Counted from the stretch's first letter, positions 8,986-21,045 are shown. The stretch: DNA of 64,000 bases from Litchfieldia alkalitelluris (GCF_002153425.1 NZ_KZ119600.1:2965920-3029919), one strand, 5' to 3'. Program-made: numbers and translations. Notes: generated by a model from the sequence alone, not told the origin.

Positions 8986-9016
8986 ACGCATGGAACCTGA
9001 CTCCATGCGTTTTTTT
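8986..9016 (+). terminator. Terminator of the BCCT transporter gene
   Basis: ACGCATGGA (8986-8994) pairs with TCCATGCGT (9002-9010), followed by seven T. Confidence 0.85.
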
Positions 9017-9176
9017 CTAATTGCGGTTACTTCAATAGTAAGAACAATTCTTTTGGTGGTACGTTGACGAAATGCTTTCATTTACATAACAGTTTTGTTA
9101 CGAATGATCTATTTTGATCCGAAAGTGATAAGATGTAATAGATGGACGATGTATCTTGAGAAAGTAAGGTGACAGG

Positions 9177-9596
9177 ATGAAGATTGTAAAGTTAACTATT
9201 ATATTGGTTGTTTTCAGCATATTATTTGGCTGTCAAACAAATGAGGCATCTAATCAGCACAGTGATGACGACCAACCACCATTTCATGTTGAAAATTTTT
9301 ATTCTAGTCCGGTCACATTTCTTTTTTCAAATGATGAACGAATAGAAGAGGAAGCTAGCTATTATGATGCTTTATTAACCTTCCAACGAAAATATCCAGG
9401 ACAACTTAGTTCTGTAAAAATAGTTTCTACTACTGAAAAACAATTAGCTGAGTACTATGATATTATTGTTTATCCGACCCTATTAGTCATTGATGAATTC
9501 GGTATCAAAATGCGAATTGAAGGATTTAAAGAAACGAATGAAATTTTCAGTATGTTAGAAGACGAATTGGTAGAAATAATTGAGGATATATCATAA
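9177..9596 (+). CDS. Thioredoxin-fold lipoprotein without CxxC
   Basis: A 139-residue lipoprotein with a signal peptide ending SILFGC (lipobox cysteine near residue 19). The mature part has a thioredoxin-like pattern (PVTFLFSND, a helix, KIVSTTEKQLAEYYDIIVYP, then PTLLVIDEFG), including the cis-Pro-like YPT. The redox CxxC pair is absent, so it is probably not an oxidoreductase. AAGGTGACAGG precedes the ATG. The role is unknown. Confidence 0.6.
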   Translation: MKIVKLTIILVVFSILFGCQTNEASNQHSDDDQPPFHVENFYSSPVTFLFSNDERIEEEASYYDALLTFQRKYPGQLSSVKIVSTTEKQLAEYYDIIVYPTLLVIDEFGIKMRIEGFKETNEIFSMLEDELVEIIEDIS

Positions 9597-9611
9597 CTTA
9601 TATTAAATTTT

Positions 9612-9636
9612 AGCTCCTATTAGTTAGGAGCTTTTT
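9612..9636 (+). terminator. Terminator of the thioredoxin-fold lipoprotein gene
   Basis: AGCTCCTA and TTAGGAGCT form a hairpin followed by TTTTT. Confidence 0.75.
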
Positions 9637-9644
9637 AACTATAA

Positions 9645-9738
9645 GGCTCTGTTAAACAGTTAAATTTTAGTTACAGGCACTCATCTCCCGCAGGCGGCTG
9701 GTAAGCCTTTTCCTCGATGGCTTATCCTTTACAGAGCC
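9645..9738. repeat. 94-bp intergenic element with short inverted ends
   Basis: GGCTCTGTTAAA at the left and TTTACAGAGCC at the right form imperfect terminal inverted repeats around a GC-richer interior (CTCCCGCAGGCGGCTGG). It carries no coding capacity. A related core (TCTCCGTAGGCGGCT) occurs at 31103-31117. This looks like a dispersed Bacillaceae intergenic repeat or MITE remnant. Confidence 0.4.
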
Positions 9739-9742
9739 AAAA

Positions 9743-9782
9743 AAAGTGTCCTAATATGGCAATTGCCATACTAGAACACTTA
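9743..9782 (-). terminator. Terminator of the pdh operon
   Basis: On the minus strand a long stem built on AAGTGTTCTAGTATGGCA and TGCCATATTAGGACACTT is followed by TTTTTTT. It lies just after the pdhD stop. Confidence 0.85.
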
Positions 9783-9789
9783 AGTTTAA

Positions 9790-11199
9790 TTATTTTACAA
9801 TATGGATTGGCATACCTAAAGCAACTTCAGCAGTTTCCATCGTAATTTCACCTAAAGATGGATGTGCATGGATAGTCAACGCAAGATCTTCTGCAGTCAT
9901 TCCAGCTTCAATTGCTACACATGCCTCAGAAATCATATCTGATGCATTTGCACCTGCAATTTGTACACCTAATACAAGACCATCTTCTTTTCGTGTCACC
10001 ATTTTCATGAAACCTTCTGTCTCATTTAAAGATAGTGCACGACCATTAGCTGCAAATGGGAATTTAGATGCAACGACATCATATCCTTCATCTTTTGCTT
10101 CTTGCTCTGTTAAACCTACTGTTGCTAATTCAGGACCTGAGAATACAACAGCTGGAATTGCTGTATAGTCAATTACTGAAGGTTCACCAGCAATTGCCTC
10201 AGCTGCAACTTTAGCTTCATAGGAAGCTTTGTGCGCTAATTGAGGTCCTGGGGCAATATCACCAATAGCAAAGATGTTTTTTACGGAAGTTCGGCACTGA
10301 TTATCAACTTTAACAATACCTTTTTCATCTATTTCTACACCAGCTTGCTCTAAGCCTAGCTCATCTGTATTAGGGCGACGTCCAACAGTGACAAGAAGAA
10401 TATCTCCGTCAAATTCTTCTTCCTTACCTTTAACTTCAGCCTTTACTTTTATTCCATCAGCTGTTTCCTCCATGGATTGAGCAAATGCTTCTGTTTTAAT
10501 TGTAACACCCATATTTTTCAAACGCTTAGCAACAAGTTGGCTCATTTGTTTTTCGAACCCGGGAAGAATTGATTTAGTCCCTTCAAGGATAGTTACTTCA
10601 GAGCCAAGATCAGCATAAGCTGAACCAAGTTCAATTCCAATATAACCTCCACCGATTACAATCAACTTCTTAGGAACTTCTTTTAGTGAAAGTGCTCCAG
10701 TAGAAGAAACGACTCTTTCACTCCACTTAAATGCTGGAAGTTCAATTGGTTGAGAACCAGTTGCAACAATACAGTTGTTAAACTTGTATGTTTGAGAGGA
10801 TTTTTCATCCATAATACGAACTGTGCTTTCATCAACAAAGTAGGCTTCACCTTTAACGATATCTACTTTGTTTCCTTTTAGTAATCCTTCAACACCACCT
10901 GTTAGCTTTTCAACAACAGATTGTTTCCATTTCTGTACCTTTGAGAAATCAAGATTCACTTCTCCTACAGAAATCCCCATATCTTCTGAATGGTTAGCTT
11001 TATGAAAACGATGTCCTGCCTCGATAAGAGCTTTAGATGGGATACATCCTACATTTAAACAAACTCCACCTAAGTTTTCACGTTCTACAACTGTTACTTT
11101 TTGTCCTAACTGTGCTGCACGAATTGCTGCAACATATCCCCCTGGTCCGGAACCAATAACTAGTGTATCTACTTCAATCGGAAAATCTCCTACTACCAT
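9790..11199 (-). CDS. pdhD: Dihydrolipoyl dehydrogenase, E3 of pyruvate dehydrogenase
   Basis: A 469-residue FAD/NAD flavoprotein that reoxidises dihydrolipoamide on E2. Visible features: the FAD-binding [17 protein letters not shown] near 16-32, the redox-active disulfide [13 protein letters not shown] near 43-55, the NAD-binding [17 protein letters not shown] near 182-198, and the C-terminal active-site HAHPSLGE near 446-453. It is the last gene of pdhABCD, four bases after pdhC, and is followed by a strong terminator. E3 can also serve other 2-oxoacid dehydrogenase complexes. Confidence 0.97.
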   Translation of the reverse strand: MVVGDFPIEVDTLVIGSGPGGYVAAIRAAQLGQKVTVVERENLGGVCLNVGCIPSKALIEAGHRFHKANHSEDMGISVGEVNLDFSKVQKWKQSVVEKLTGGVEGLLKGNKVDIVKGEAYFVDESTVRIMDEKSSQTYKFNNCIVATGSQPIELPAFKWSERVVSSTGALSLKEVPKKLIVIGGGYIGIELGSAYADLGSEVTILEGTKSILPGFEKQMSQLVAKRLKNMGVTIKTEAFAQSMEETADGIKVKAEVKGKEEEFDGDILLVTVGRRPNTDELGLEQAGVEIDEKGIVKVDNQCRTSVKNIFAIGDIAPGPQLAHKASYEAKVAAEAIAGEPSVIDYTAIPAVVFSGPELATVGLTEQEAKDEGYDVVASKFPFAANGRALSLNETEGFMKMVTRKEDGLVLGVQIAGANASDMISEACVAIEAGMTAEDLALTIHAHPSLGEITMETAEVALGMPIHIVK

Positions 11200-11203
11200 A
11201 TGA

Positions 11204-12508
11204 TTAACCCTCCATTACAATTAATTGTGGATCATTCAATAAACGTTTAATATGATTTAAAGCATTCTGTGCCGTTGCACCATCAATAATACGGTGATCA
11301 AAACTTAATGACAATGCAAGTACTGGAGCAACCACAACTTCTCCGTCTTTCACTACTGCTTTTTCTGCAATACGCCCAATACCAAGTATAGCAACTTCAG
11401 GATGGTTGATTACAGGAGTGAACCATTGTCCTCCAGCTGAACCAATATTAGTAATTGTACATGATCCGCCTCTCATTTCGTCCGAACCTAATGTACCCTC
11501 ACGTGCTTTCGTTGCTAGCTGATTGATTTCATCTGAAATAGCAAAAATTGATTTACGATCAGTATCTTTTACTACTGGAACAAGTAATCCTTTTTCAGTG
11601 TCTGCAGCAATTCCTATGTTATAGTAATGCTTATGAACAATCTCTTCTGTAGCATCATCTAAAGATGTATTTAAGATTGGATACTCCCGAAGTGCAGAAG
11701 TTAAAGCTTTCACGACGTATGGTAAGAAAGTAAGTTTAATTCCTTTTTCTTGACCGACTGCCTTGAATTTTTTACGATGCGCTACTAAATCCGTCACGTC
11801 TATTTCATCCATTAATGTAACATGAGGTGCAGTATGTTTTGAGTTAACCATCGCTTTTGAAATAGCTTTTCGAATTCCAGACATTTTTTCACGCGTTTCT
11901 AGTTCCGCATTTGCTGGTTGGTATGGAGCAACTGGCTTTTTCTCTGCTGCTTGTGTAGTTGTTGGAGCTTCTGCTGCTGTATCAGTAGCGCCTCCTGCTG
12001 CAACTGTTTCACCAGATAAGTACTTATCGATATCGTCTTTTAGAACACGTCCATTTTTACCACTACCTGCAACTTTTGCAATAGTTACCCCTTTTTCACG
12101 TGCATATTTACGTACAGACGGCATCGCAATTACTCGACGATTTTCATCTACATCAGCTTGAACAGCTGGCTCAGATGCTACCTCTGCTTTTGCTTGATCA
12201 TTTTCTTGTGTTTCTTCTTGTTGTGATTCTTCTTCATCATGGTCTCCGTGTGCTGATGGAGGTTGAACAGCATCTGTTTCAAAAGAAACAATTACCGTAC
12301 CGACTGTTGTTACAACTCCCTCTTCCACATGGATTTTTTTAATTTTCCCATCCACTGGAGAAGGTATCTCTACTACTGCTTTATCATTCTGAACTTCACA
12401 TAGTACATCGTCTTCTTTTACTTCTTGGCCTTCTTCTACTTCCCATTTAACGATTTCGCCTTCGTGAATTCCTTCACCAATATCAGGCATTTTAAACTCA
12501 TATGCCAC
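11204..12508 (-). CDS. pdhC: Dihydrolipoyllysine acetyltransferase, E2 of pyruvate dehydrogenase
   Basis: A 434-residue E2 core protein. It has one lipoyl domain (lipoylated lysine in [15 protein letters not shown] near 38-52), an acidic/Ala-rich linker, a peripheral subunit-binding domain ([13 protein letters not shown] near 129-141), a second Ala/Thr-rich linker and the catalytic domain ending with the DHRIIDGA active-site motif near 403-410. It transfers acetyl groups to CoA. It is third in pdhABCD. In the 91-nt gap to pdhB the minus strand can form a hairpin (GACTGGAAAGA/TCTTTTCAGTC, about 12550-12585) with no T-run, perhaps an RNA-stabilising or processing element. Confidence 0.97.
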   Translation of the reverse strand: MAYEFKMPDIGEGIHEGEIVKWEVEEGQEVKEDDVLCEVQNDKAVVEIPSPVDGKIKKIHVEEGVVTTVGTVIVSFETDAVQPPSAHGDHDEEESQQEETQENDQAKAEVASEPAVQADVDENRRVIAMPSVRKYAREKGVTIAKVAGSGKNGRVLKDDIDKYLSGETVAAGGATDTAAEAPTTTQAAEKKPVAPYQPANAELETREKMSGIRKAISKAMVNSKHTAPHVTLMDEIDVTDLVAHRKKFKAVGQEKGIKLTFLPYVVKALTSALREYPILNTSLDDATEEIVHKHYYNIGIAADTEKGLLVPVVKDTDRKSIFAISDEINQLATKAREGTLGSDEMRGGSCTITNIGSAGGQWFTPVINHPEVAILGIGRIAEKAVVKDGEVVVAPVLALSLSFDHRIIDGATAQNALNHIKRLLNDPQLIVMEG

Positions 12509-12599
12509 GATTTAACGCCTCCATTTCAATAATCTTTCTGTATGTTAAAAGTAAGGAGGACTGAAAAGAATATCGTCTTTCCAGTCAATGCATCTATAT

Positions 12600-13577
12600 T
12601 TAGAAGTTAATAATATATTTAGCTTTTTCCACAATATCCTTATAGCTCGGTAGCCACGCATCCTCTGCTGAAGCAAATGGGAAAATAGTATCTGGAGCTG
12701 TTACACGTAGAACAGGTGCTTCTAGACTTAAGATTGCACGCTCGTTAATCTCCGCTACTACATGAGCTGAAACTCCAGCTTGTTTTTGTGCCTCTTGAAC
12801 AACGATTGCCCGGTTTGTTTTTTCCACAGAAGCAATGATCGTATCTATGTCTAGTGGACTTACTGTACGTAAATCAATTACTTCAGCTTCAATTCCTTCT
12901 TTCGCTAATCCTTCAGCAGCTTTTAATGAAGAATGAACCATTGCTCCATAAGTAATGATTGAAATATCTTTTCCTTCACGCTTTACGTCAGCTTTACCTA
13001 ACGGAATTGTATACTCCTCTTCAGGTACTTCTTCACGGAATGAACGATACAATTTCATGTGCTCTAAGAAAACAACTGGGTCATTATCACGAATAGCAGA
13101 AATTAAAAGCCCTTTTGCATCATACGGTGTTGAAGGAATTACTACTTTAACACCAGGAGTTTGTGCCATTAAACCTTCTAAACTGTCAGCGTGTAATTCT
13201 GGAGTTTTTACTCCTCCTCCAAATGGAGAACGAATTGTTACTGGCGAATGATATACCCCGCCAGAACGATAGCGCATTCTAGCCATTTGTGCTGCAATTG
13301 AGTCAAAAACTTCAAATACAAAACCGAAGAATTGGATTTCCATCACAGGACGGAATCCAGTTAAACCTAACCCAATTGCTAAACCACCGATACCAGATTC
13401 AGCAAGTGGTGTATCGAAAACTCGATCTTCTCCAAATTCTTTTTGTAGTCCTTCCGTTGCACGGAATACACCACCATTTTGCCCTACGTCCTCACCGAAT
13501 ACAAGAACATCTTCATTATTCTTTAATTCGTTACGCATAGCATCAGTTATCGCTTGGATCATTGTCATTTGCGCCAT
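12600..13577 (-). CDS. pdhB: Pyruvate dehydrogenase E1 beta subunit
   Basis: A 325-residue transketolase-type subunit. It begins [18 protein letters not shown] and contains [17 protein letters not shown] near 27-43, [20 protein letters not shown] near 55-74 and a C-terminal transketolase domain ([15 protein letters not shown]). It pairs with E1 alpha to decarboxylate pyruvate with thiamine diphosphate. It starts four bases after the pdhA stop, so the two are translationally coupled. Confidence 0.97.
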   Translation of the reverse strand: MAQMTMIQAITDAMRNELKNNEDVLVFGEDVGQNGGVFRATEGLQKEFGEDRVFDTPLAESGIGGLAIGLGLTGFRPVMEIQFFGFVFEVFDSIAAQMARMRYRSGGVYHSPVTIRSPFGGGVKTPELHADSLEGLMAQTPGVKVVIPSTPYDAKGLLISAIRDNDPVVFLEHMKLYRSFREEVPEEEYTIPLGKADVKREGKDISIITYGAMVHSSLKAAEGLAKEGIEAEVIDLRTVSPLDIDTIIASVEKTNRAIVVQEAQKQAGVSAHVVAEINERAILSLEAPVLRVTAPDTIFPFASAEDAWLPSYKDIVEKAKYIINF

Positions 13578-13580
13578 AGT

Positions 13581-15121
<1,541 letters not shown>

Positions 15122-15158
15122 TGAAAAAAGCCCCTAAATTAATAGGGGCTTTTTTTTG
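15122..15158. terminator. Terminator of ykyA
   Basis: AAAAAAGCCCCTA and TAGGGGCTTTTTTTT form a symmetrical hairpin that can work in both directions; it directly follows the ykyA stop on the minus strand. Confidence 0.85.
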
Positions 15159-15161
15159 GGT

Positions 15162-15815
15162 TTATTCAAATACTACATTAAGTTCTGCCATTTCATAGAA
15201 GCTTCGTTTATCTTCATTAAAATCATTTGTATATTGATTGAAGCTTTCGTTTAGTTCATTTATTTCCTTGTATGCTTCATTAACTAAATCGTGCTGTTCT
15301 TGTAAATCTTCAATTGTTGTATCTTCTTGAAAGTACATCTCATATAATTCAATATCTAAATCTATAGTCTTTACATATTGATTATAAAGCTCTTGGTATG
15401 TATTAAAACGCGCTTCCATAGTCTCAATCATTTTTTCACCATGAGCCTTTAGTTCTTCCTCTTCAATCTCTTCTAAAAAAGGAATAGCTAACTGGAATTC
15501 TTCAAAAGCTTCATCAATAATAGCTTTTTCTTCTTCCATAATTGCTCGTCTCTCTTCGGCAGACTCAATCGCTCCTTGAGCAATGCTTTCTAATTCTTCT
15601 AATTCATCGATATCTTGTAACGATTCATATTTTTCAAGCTCATTATTTTCCGCTTCAGTTAATGGTGCTTGCTTATCTTCCACAGCCTTTTCTATTTGAA
15701 CTGCTTCTTCTAAATGCTCATACATAAACTCAACAGGGTTTTCCTCTTCTTCGTTACATGCTGCCAAAATTGATGTTAATAACAATGCTGCAAAAATCAG
15801 ATAAATTTTCTTCAA
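15162..15815 (-). CDS. ykyA: YkyA family cell-wall-binding lipoprotein
   Basis: A 217-residue lipoprotein. I placed the start at TTG 15815 because GGGGGAAAG lies upstream and the protein then opens with a proper signal peptide (MKKIYLIFAALLLTSILAAC, lipobox LAAC). The mature part is acidic and almost entirely helical, with many Glu residues, consistent with the YkyA helical-bundle family. Synteny matches B. subtilis, where ykyA lies next to pdhA. Its role at the membrane is unknown. Confidence 0.8.
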   Translation of the reverse strand: MKKIYLIFAALLLTSILAACNEEEENPVEFMYEHLEEAVQIEKAVEDKQAPLTEAENNELEKYESLQDIDELEELESIAQGAIESAEERRAIMEEEKAIIDEAFEEFQLAIPFLEEIEEEELKAHGEKMIETMEARFNTYQELYNQYVKTIDLDIELYEMYFQEDTTIEDLQEQHDLVNEAYKEINELNESFNQYTNDFNEDKRSFYEMAELNVVFE

Positions 15816-15989
15816 CTTTCTTTCCCCCTTAATAAGTCCATACAATAAACCGTTACTATCAAAATTAACCTAATTTAATGTTTTTTACAAGAGTTTATTT
15901 AATTAAATTAATAATGACTAGGTAAATATCCACTCCAAAAATAGTCAAATGCATATGATATAAATATACTGCTTAAAGGAGGCAATGCC

Positions 15990-16187
15990 ATGTATAATTA
16001 TAGTGGTTATTACACTCATTATCCACATGGTTATGGAGTACCCACCTACGGTTATGCAACACCTGCTTATAGCACTGGACCGTCATCAGCTTACGGTTAT
16101 TATGCAGTAGGAGCTCTATCCTTGTTAGTCATACTTTTAATATTAATTGTAGTAGTTGGAGCAGGAACCCTTAGAAAAAGATATTAA
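15990..16187 (+). CDS. YjcZ-like small Tyr/Gly-rich membrane peptide
   Basis: A 65-residue protein with a Tyr/Gly/His-rich N-terminal half and one C-terminal membrane helix (GALSLLVILLILIVVVGAG) followed by LRKRY. This layout resembles the YjcZ family of small sporulation-associated proteins in bacilli. AAAGGAGGCAATGCC precedes the ATG. The sporulation link is inferred from family resemblance only. Confidence 0.6.
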   Translation: MYNYSGYYTHYPHGYGVPTYGYATPAYSTGPSSAYGYYAVGALSLLVILLILIVVVGAGTLRKRY

Positions 16188-16372
16188 GGCAGAGCAAGAA
16201 ACGGGAGTAAAAAGCTCTCGTTTCTTAAGCGTGTATCGATTATAATAACATTATGCTTTAAAATAATTTAATTAACCCTTGTGTATAATATCATACCATG
16301 ACTACTTATTTTAGAGAATTTTTTTAAATGAATCATTCATAAATTTTATTGTTGCTGGAAGGAGAATTTTTT

Positions 16373-16957
16373 ATGCTTACCATGAAGGATATTATTAAAG
16401 AAGGTCACCCTACATTAAGGAAAGAAGCTGCTGCGGTAACACTACCTCCAACAGATGAGGATAAGAAAATCTTGAAGCAAATGATGGATTTTTTAGTACA
16501 TAGCCAAGATCCAGAAATTGCTGAAGAGCATGATTTACGCCCAGGAGTTGGATTAGCAGCCCCACAAATAAATGTTAGTAAACAAATTATCGCAGTTAGG
16601 ACTACTGACCATAATGATGAATTATTAGAAGTTGGTATGTTTAATCCAAAAATAATTAGTCATTCAGCTGAAACTACATTTCTTGAAAATGGTGAAGGTT
16701 GCCTATCCGTTGATCGTGAGGTAAATGGCATTGTTCCTAGGTATTCAAGAATTAAAGTGGAGGGTGTTACTTCAGAAGGGCAAACAATTACCCTACGCTT
16801 AAAAGGCTTCCCGGCCATTGTGTTCCAACATGAGATAGACCATCTAAAAGGGATTATGTTTTATGATCGAATTGAGGAAATAGAGGATTCATTTAAATAT
16901 CCACTTCCACCGCGCGAAGTAATAAAAAGAAATGAATTTGAAGGGCCCATAGGTTAA
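16373..16957 (+). CDS. def: Peptide deformylase
   Basis: A 194-residue metalloenzyme that removes the N-formyl group from nascent proteins. The three family motifs are present: GVGLAAPQ near 58-65, EGCLSVD near 110-116 (metal-binding Cys) and QHEIDHLKG near 153-161 (HExxH). The length fits type II deformylases of Gram-positives. I chose the ATG at 16373 because GGAAGGAG precedes it. A weak hairpin (AAGGGCCC/GGGCCCTTT, 16940-16968) follows. It lies between ykyA and ykrA as in B. subtilis. Confidence 0.95.
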   Translation: MLTMKDIIKEGHPTLRKEAAAVTLPPTDEDKKILKQMMDFLVHSQDPEIAEEHDLRPGVGLAAPQINVSKQIIAVRTTDHNDELLEVGMFNPKIISHSAETTFLENGEGCLSVDREVNGIVPRYSRIKVEGVTSEGQTITLRLKGFPAIVFQHEIDHLKGIMFYDRIEEIEDSFKYPLPPREVIKRNEFEGPIG

Positions 16958-17033
16958 AGGGCCCTTTATCCTTGCATTAAATTATCTTATGAAATGATTA
17001 ACTACAAATTCATTGGCTACGGTGAAAATAGTT

Positions 17034-17810
17034 CTATTCTTTAATTAAATCCAATTTGAGTAGACCTTTATAGAGTCCGTCTTCTTCAACATCGTTAGTA
17101 ACTATGTCTGCCGCTTCCTTTGCACCAATAACTGCATTCCCCATTGCCACTCCACAGCCCACATATTTTAACATTTCAATATCATTCCAACCGTCTCCAA
17201 ATGCATAGCTATTCTCCTTTGGTATGCCCATAGCCTTCAACATCGCCTCAATTCCTTTTGCCTTTGAACCGCCAGAAGGTAAGATATCTATCGCTTTCTC
17301 ATGCCAACGAACATAATCAAATTGAGAATGATCTTTATACCAAGGAGAGTCTTTTTCTTCAATAAATAGTAATGCTTGATAGACGTCATTTTCTAAATGA
17401 AAAGTTTTATTAAACGGTGGATGTTGCAAATCCATCCCACCGATACTTTCATGAATGAATGGGTGACTAGAATGATTTGCATAAATTTCTTTTTCGTTAA
17501 GAAAAACCATTGGTTGTTCTTTTTCATTGGCAAATTCAACAAATTTAGATAGTTCTTCAGAATTTAATGGATTTGTGAGTAAAGACTCTCCATTAAAAAC
17601 GACATAAGATCCATTAAAGCTGACATAATTCATTAAATCTAATTCATTTAAAATATGACTAAACCAAATAGGTGGACGTCCTGTTGCAATGGCAACTTCT
17701 ATCCCTCCCTCCTTAAGTTTTTTGATAGCATTTTTTGTACTAGAAGGTATGCGATTATTCCTATCTAATAGCGTTCCATCTATATCTAAAAAAACGATCT
17801 TTTTATCCAT
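17034..17810 (-). CDS. ykrA: Cof-type HAD phosphatase YkrA
   Basis: A 258-residue HAD superfamily hydrolase. Motif I is VFLDIDGTLLDR near 6-17, motif II IATGRP near 40-45, and motifs III/IV lie in FGDGWNDIEMLKYVGCGVAMGNA near 204-226. The large cap domain makes it a type IIB (Cof) member. Such enzymes dephosphorylate sugar phosphates or nucleotides. Synteny (def, rpoY, rnjA) points to YkrA. Confidence 0.85.
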   Translation of the reverse strand: MDKKIVFLDIDGTLLDRNNRIPSSTKNAIKKLKEGGIEVAIATGRPPIWFSHILNELDLMNYVSFNGSYVVFNGESLLTNPLNSEELSKFVEFANEKEQPMVFLNEKEIYANHSSHPFIHESIGGMDLQHPPFNKTFHLENDVYQALLFIEEKDSPWYKDHSQFDYVRWHEKAIDILPSGGSKAKGIEAMLKAMGIPKENSYAFGDGWNDIEMLKYVGCGVAMGNAVIGAKEAADIVTNDVEEDGLYKGLLKLDLIKE

Positions 17811-18009
17811 ATTAAATCAACCTCTTTTTTATAAATTTCTTGCTACTATAAAAGTGGAATTAAGCTTACCTTATCTATATTTACATAGCCAAGTATTTAT
17901 TGTCAAAATGATTTACCAACCTTTCCCTCTCAATGTTTTTTAGAAATTACAAATACTACTTATAAAAAAGAAAGCTTCATCCTTGAATTGCGTTGAAGGA
18001 GGGTTTAAA

Positions 18010-18081
18010 ATGTTAAAAAGGTGGAGAGAACGTATATTAAAAAGATGCAGGGATTTACTCCCGAAAAACTTATATGCATAA
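18010..18081 (+). CDS. Putative 23-residue cationic peptide
   Basis: A short frame, MLKRWRERILKRCRDLLPKN then LYA, preceded by a very strong ribosome binding site (GAAGGAGGG) and followed eight bases later by a perfect terminator hairpin. It is highly basic and amphipathic. The arrangement of promoter-proximal site, frame and terminator makes it a credible small gene or the coding part of a small RNA. I do not recognise a family. Confidence 0.5.
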   Translation: MLKRWRERILKRCRDLLPKNLYA

Positions 18082-18088
18082 TGGAATA

Positions 18089-18126
18089 AATCCTTCTTTC
18101 TCTAAAATGAGAAAGAAGGATTATCA
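18089..18126 (+). terminator. Terminator of the 23-residue peptide gene
   Basis: AATCCTTCTTTCTC (18089-18102) pairs perfectly with GAGAAAGAAGGATT (18109-18122). The T-run after it is weak (ATCATTT). Confidence 0.6.
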
Positions 18127-18291
18127 TTTAGCATATTTTTTATGTATAATAAGAACGGCGAGTTTATACTTCGATTGGATCTGGGGAACATACATAGGAG
18201 AAACAAATTAATTATCGGTAATACCAATTTAACTAATCCTATCGTATAAATAAATAAATTATAATTAACAATTAAGGAGAGGATGTAAAAG

Positions 18292-18501
18292 ATGATATTT
18301 AAAGTATTTTATCAGCAAAACACTACAGAGGTGCCTGTCAGGGAAAAGACAGAGACTCTATATGTGGAGGCTGAGTCAGTGGAAGAGGTACGTAAAAAAT
18401 TAGCTGACAGAACGTATAACATCGAATTCATTACAGCAATTGAAGGACAAGTACTAGAATATGAACAACAAAACGAAAATTTCAAATTGGAGAATGTGTA
18501 A
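18292..18501 (+). CDS. rpoY: RNA polymerase epsilon subunit RpoY (YkzG)
   Basis: A 69-residue protein, [20 protein letters not shown] at the N terminus, matching the Firmicutes RNA polymerase epsilon subunit. It lies directly upstream of rnjA (four-base gap), the conserved arrangement in bacilli. The ribosome binding site is AAGGAGAGG. A possible -10 (TATAAT, 18145-18150) lies upstream. Confidence 0.92.
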   Translation: MIFKVFYQQNTTEVPVREKTETLYVEAESVEEVRKKLADRTYNIEFITAIEGQVLEYEQQNENFKLENV

Positions 18502-18504
18502 ATT

Positions 18505-20169
18505 ATGAAAGCAAAAAATCATCAAGCAGCAGTGTTCGCCCTCGGAGGTTTGGGTGAAGTCGGTAAAAATATGTATGGTGTTCAATTTCAGGATGAAATT
18601 ATTATAATTGATGCCGGGATCAAATTTCCTGAAGATGAGTTATTAGGAATCGATTACGTTATTCCTGATTACACCTACTTAGTAAAGAATCAAGATAAAA
18701 TTAAAGGTTTATTCATCACGCATGGTCACGAAGACCATATTGGTGGTGTCCCATATTTATTAAGGGAAATTAATATTCCTATTTATGGGGGAAAATTAGC
18801 ATTAGCTCTTATTAGAAACAAGTTAGAAGAACATGGACTATTAAGGGGAGCGCAATTACGTGAGATTCATGAAGACGAGATAGTAAAGTTTCAAAAAACT
18901 TCAGTCTCCTTCTTTAAAACAACTCACAGTATACCTGACTCTTATGGTGTAGTCGTAAAAACTCCTGCTGGTAATATCGTTCATACTGGTGACTTTAAAT
19001 TTGATTTCACCCCAGTCGGTGATCCAGCAAACTTAACAAAAATGGCGAAGATCGGTGAAGACGGTGTACTTTGTTTATTATCAGATAGTACTAACGCAGA
19101 AGTTCCTGGCTTTACGATGTCTGAGAGAAAAGTCGGAGAAAGTATTGACCAAATCTTCCGTTCTGTAGAAGGTCGTATTATCTTCGCAACTTTTGCTTCT
19201 AATATTTATCGTTTACAGCAGGCGGTTGAATCAGCTGTTAAATATCGAAGAAAAATTGCTGTTTTTGGTAGAAGCATGGAATCTGCCATTAATATCGGAT
19301 TAGAATTAGGCTATATAAAAGCACCTAAAAGTACTTTTATTGATGCATCTCAATTAAATAAATTACCTGCGGATCAGGTTGCAATCTTATGTACTGGTAG
19401 CCAGGGAGAACCAATGGCAGCACTTTCTAGAATTGCCCATGGAACTCATCGTCAAATACAAATCATACCTGGGGACACAGTTGTGTTTTCATCTTCCCCT
19501 ATTCCTGGTAATACTTTAAGCGTGAGCAAAATCATTAACCAACTTTTCCGTGCTGGTGCAGAAGTTATTCACGGTTCTTTAAATGATATTCATACATCAG
19601 GACATGGTGGACAAGAAGAACAAAAGTTGATGCTGCGTTTGATCAAACCAAAATATTTCATGCCGATACACGGTGAGTTTCGTATGCAAAAAATGCACGG
19701 TAAACTTGCTGAAGAATGTGGTGTAGCAAGTGAAAATATATTCTTAATGGACAATGGCGATGTACTTGCACTAGATAAAAGCGAAGGCAGTCTAGCAGGG
19801 AAAGTACCTTCTGGATCTGTATATGTTGATGGTAATGGCATCGGTGATATTGGTAACATCGTATTAAGAGATCGAAGAATACTTTCTGAAGAAGGACTTG
19901 TTGTCGTTGTCGTCAGTTTGAATATGAAAGAGTTCAAAGTCGCTGCTGGGCCTGATATTATCTCCCGTGGATTTGTATATATGAGAGAATCAGGTGATTT
20001 AATAAATGAAGCTCAAGCAAAACTTACAACGCACCTAGAAGGACTCATGGAGAAAAAGACATCTCAGTGGTCTGAAATTAAAACAGAAATTACAGATATG
20101 CTCGGACCATTTTTATATGAAAAAACAAAGCGTAAGCCAATGATTTTACCAATCATTATGGAAATCTAA
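18505..20169 (+). CDS. rnjA: Ribonuclease J1
   Basis: A 554-residue metallo-beta-lactamase/beta-CASP ribonuclease with both endonuclease and 5'-exonuclease activity. The zinc site is HGHEDHIGG near 74-82, with HTGDFKFD near 162-169 and the beta-CASP motif SDSTNAE near 193-199. [10 protein letters not shown] lies near 365-374. RNase J1 is central to mRNA decay and rRNA maturation in bacilli. It is in an operon with rpoY. In B. subtilis GapA bound to SR1P modulates it, and an SR1P gene is present at 4781. Confidence 0.96.
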   Translation: MKAKNHQAAVFALGGLGEVGKNMYGVQFQDEIIIIDAGIKFPEDELLGIDYVIPDYTYLVKNQDKIKGLFITHGHEDHIGGVPYLLREINIPIYGGKLALALIRNKLEEHGLLRGAQLREIHEDEIVKFQKTSVSFFKTTHSIPDSYGVVVKTPAGNIVHTGDFKFDFTPVGDPANLTKMAKIGEDGVLCLLSDSTNAEVPGFTMSERKVGESIDQIFRSVEGRIIFATFASNIYRLQQAVESAVKYRRKIAVFGRSMESAINIGLELGYIKAPKSTFIDASQLNKLPADQVAILCTGSQGEPMAALSRIAHGTHRQIQIIPGDTVVFSSSPIPGNTLSVSKIINQLFRAGAEVIHGSLNDIHTSGHGGQEEQKLMLRLIKPKYFMPIHGEFRMQKMHGKLAEECGVASENIFLMDNGDVLALDKSEGSLAGKVPSGSVYVDGNGIGDIGNIVLRDRRILSEEGLVVVVVSLNMKEFKVAAGPDIISRGFVYMRESGDLINEAQAKLTTHLEGLMEKKTSQWSEIKTEITDMLGPFLYEKTKRKPMILPIIMEI

Positions 20170-20177
20170 TAAAAAAT

Positions 20178-20217
20178 AAAATGTCTCGTGGAAACTAATT
20201 CCATGAGACATTTTTTT
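20178..20217. terminator. Terminator after rnjA
   Basis: AAATGTCTCGTGGA pairs with TCCATGAGACATTT, followed by TTTTT. Confidence 0.8.
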
Positions 20218-20242
20218 ATTTGGTTAAGGTGATTTTTTGTAT

Positions 20243-20911
20243 TTAGTCCTCATCGTTAAATAAGTCTTGTTCTAAACGATTAAGATCATTATCTGCCCCG
20301 ATAACTATGAGAATGTCCCCCTGTATAATCAATTCATCTGCTGTAGGCGACACATTAATCTCTTCTTTTCGCTTAATTGCCATGATGTTACAACCAAATT
20401 TAGCGCGAATGTTAAGATCTATTAGTGATTTCCCATTGACAGTTTCTCCAGCCATAAGTTCCACAATACTATACTCGTCCGAAAGCTCAAGATAATCGAG
20501 TACATTTTTTGAAACTATATTATGGGCTATCCTAACTCCCATGTCCCTCTCTGGATGAACTACTTTATGTGCACCAATCTTATTTAAAACTTTTTCATGA
20601 TAATCATTTTGTGCCTTAACAGTAATATGGCGTACACCCTGTTCAACAAGCATCAGTGTCGTTAATATACTGGACTGGATGTTGTCACCAATTGCAACAA
20701 TAACATGATCGAAATTTCTAATCCCTAGGCTTTTTAATGTATCTTCATCTGTTGAATCAGCAATTACTGCGTGTGTTGCTATGTTAGCATATTTATTTAT
20801 TTTATCTTCACTTATATCTATCGCAAGTACTTCCATTCCTTGCTTCACAAGGGATTGACAGATGCTACCTCCAAATCTACCTAAACCAATTACTGCAAAT
20901 TGTTTTTTCAT
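20243..20911 (-). CDS. ktrC: Potassium uptake regulatory protein KtrC (TrkA/RCK)
   Basis: A 222-residue cytoplasmic subunit of a Ktr potassium channel. The N-terminal Rossmann fold has GLGRFGGSICQSL and binds nucleotide; a TrkA-C domain follows (about 135-220). It gates the KtrD/KtrB membrane subunit. I placed the start at 20911 because TTGGAGGCACTCAA precedes that ATG and gives the family's usual N terminus (MKKQFAVIGLGRFG). Synteny with rnjA matches B. subtilis ykqB. Confidence 0.92.
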   Translation of the reverse strand: MKKQFAVIGLGRFGGSICQSLVKQGMEVLAIDISEDKINKYANIATHAVIADSTDEDTLKSLGIRNFDHVIVAIGDNIQSSILTTLMLVEQGVRHITVKAQNDYHEKVLNKIGAHKVVHPERDMGVRIAHNIVSKNVLDYLELSDEYSIVELMAGETVNGKSLIDLNIRAKFGCNIMAIKRKEEINVSPTADELIIQGDILIVIGADNDLNRLEQDLFNDED

Positions 20912-21002
20912 TTGAGTGCCTCCAATAATGAAGTGAATACATAGTAATTTTAGCACAATAATTTTATTTGGCACTCTATTATTTTTAACGCAACTATGAA
21001 AA

Positions 21003-21040
21003 TAGAAAAAACTGACCTTATAAAGCATAAGATCAGTTTA
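21003..21040 (-). terminator. Terminator of ykuU-ykuV
   Basis: On the minus strand AACTGATCTTATGC pairs with ATAAGGTCAGTT, followed by TTTTTCT. Confidence 0.7.
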
Positions 21041-21045
21041 AGATT

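Noticed and set aside
20307-20495. Plus-strand frame antisense to ktrC
   Set aside because: It is a shadow of the conserved ktrC gene with no start signal.
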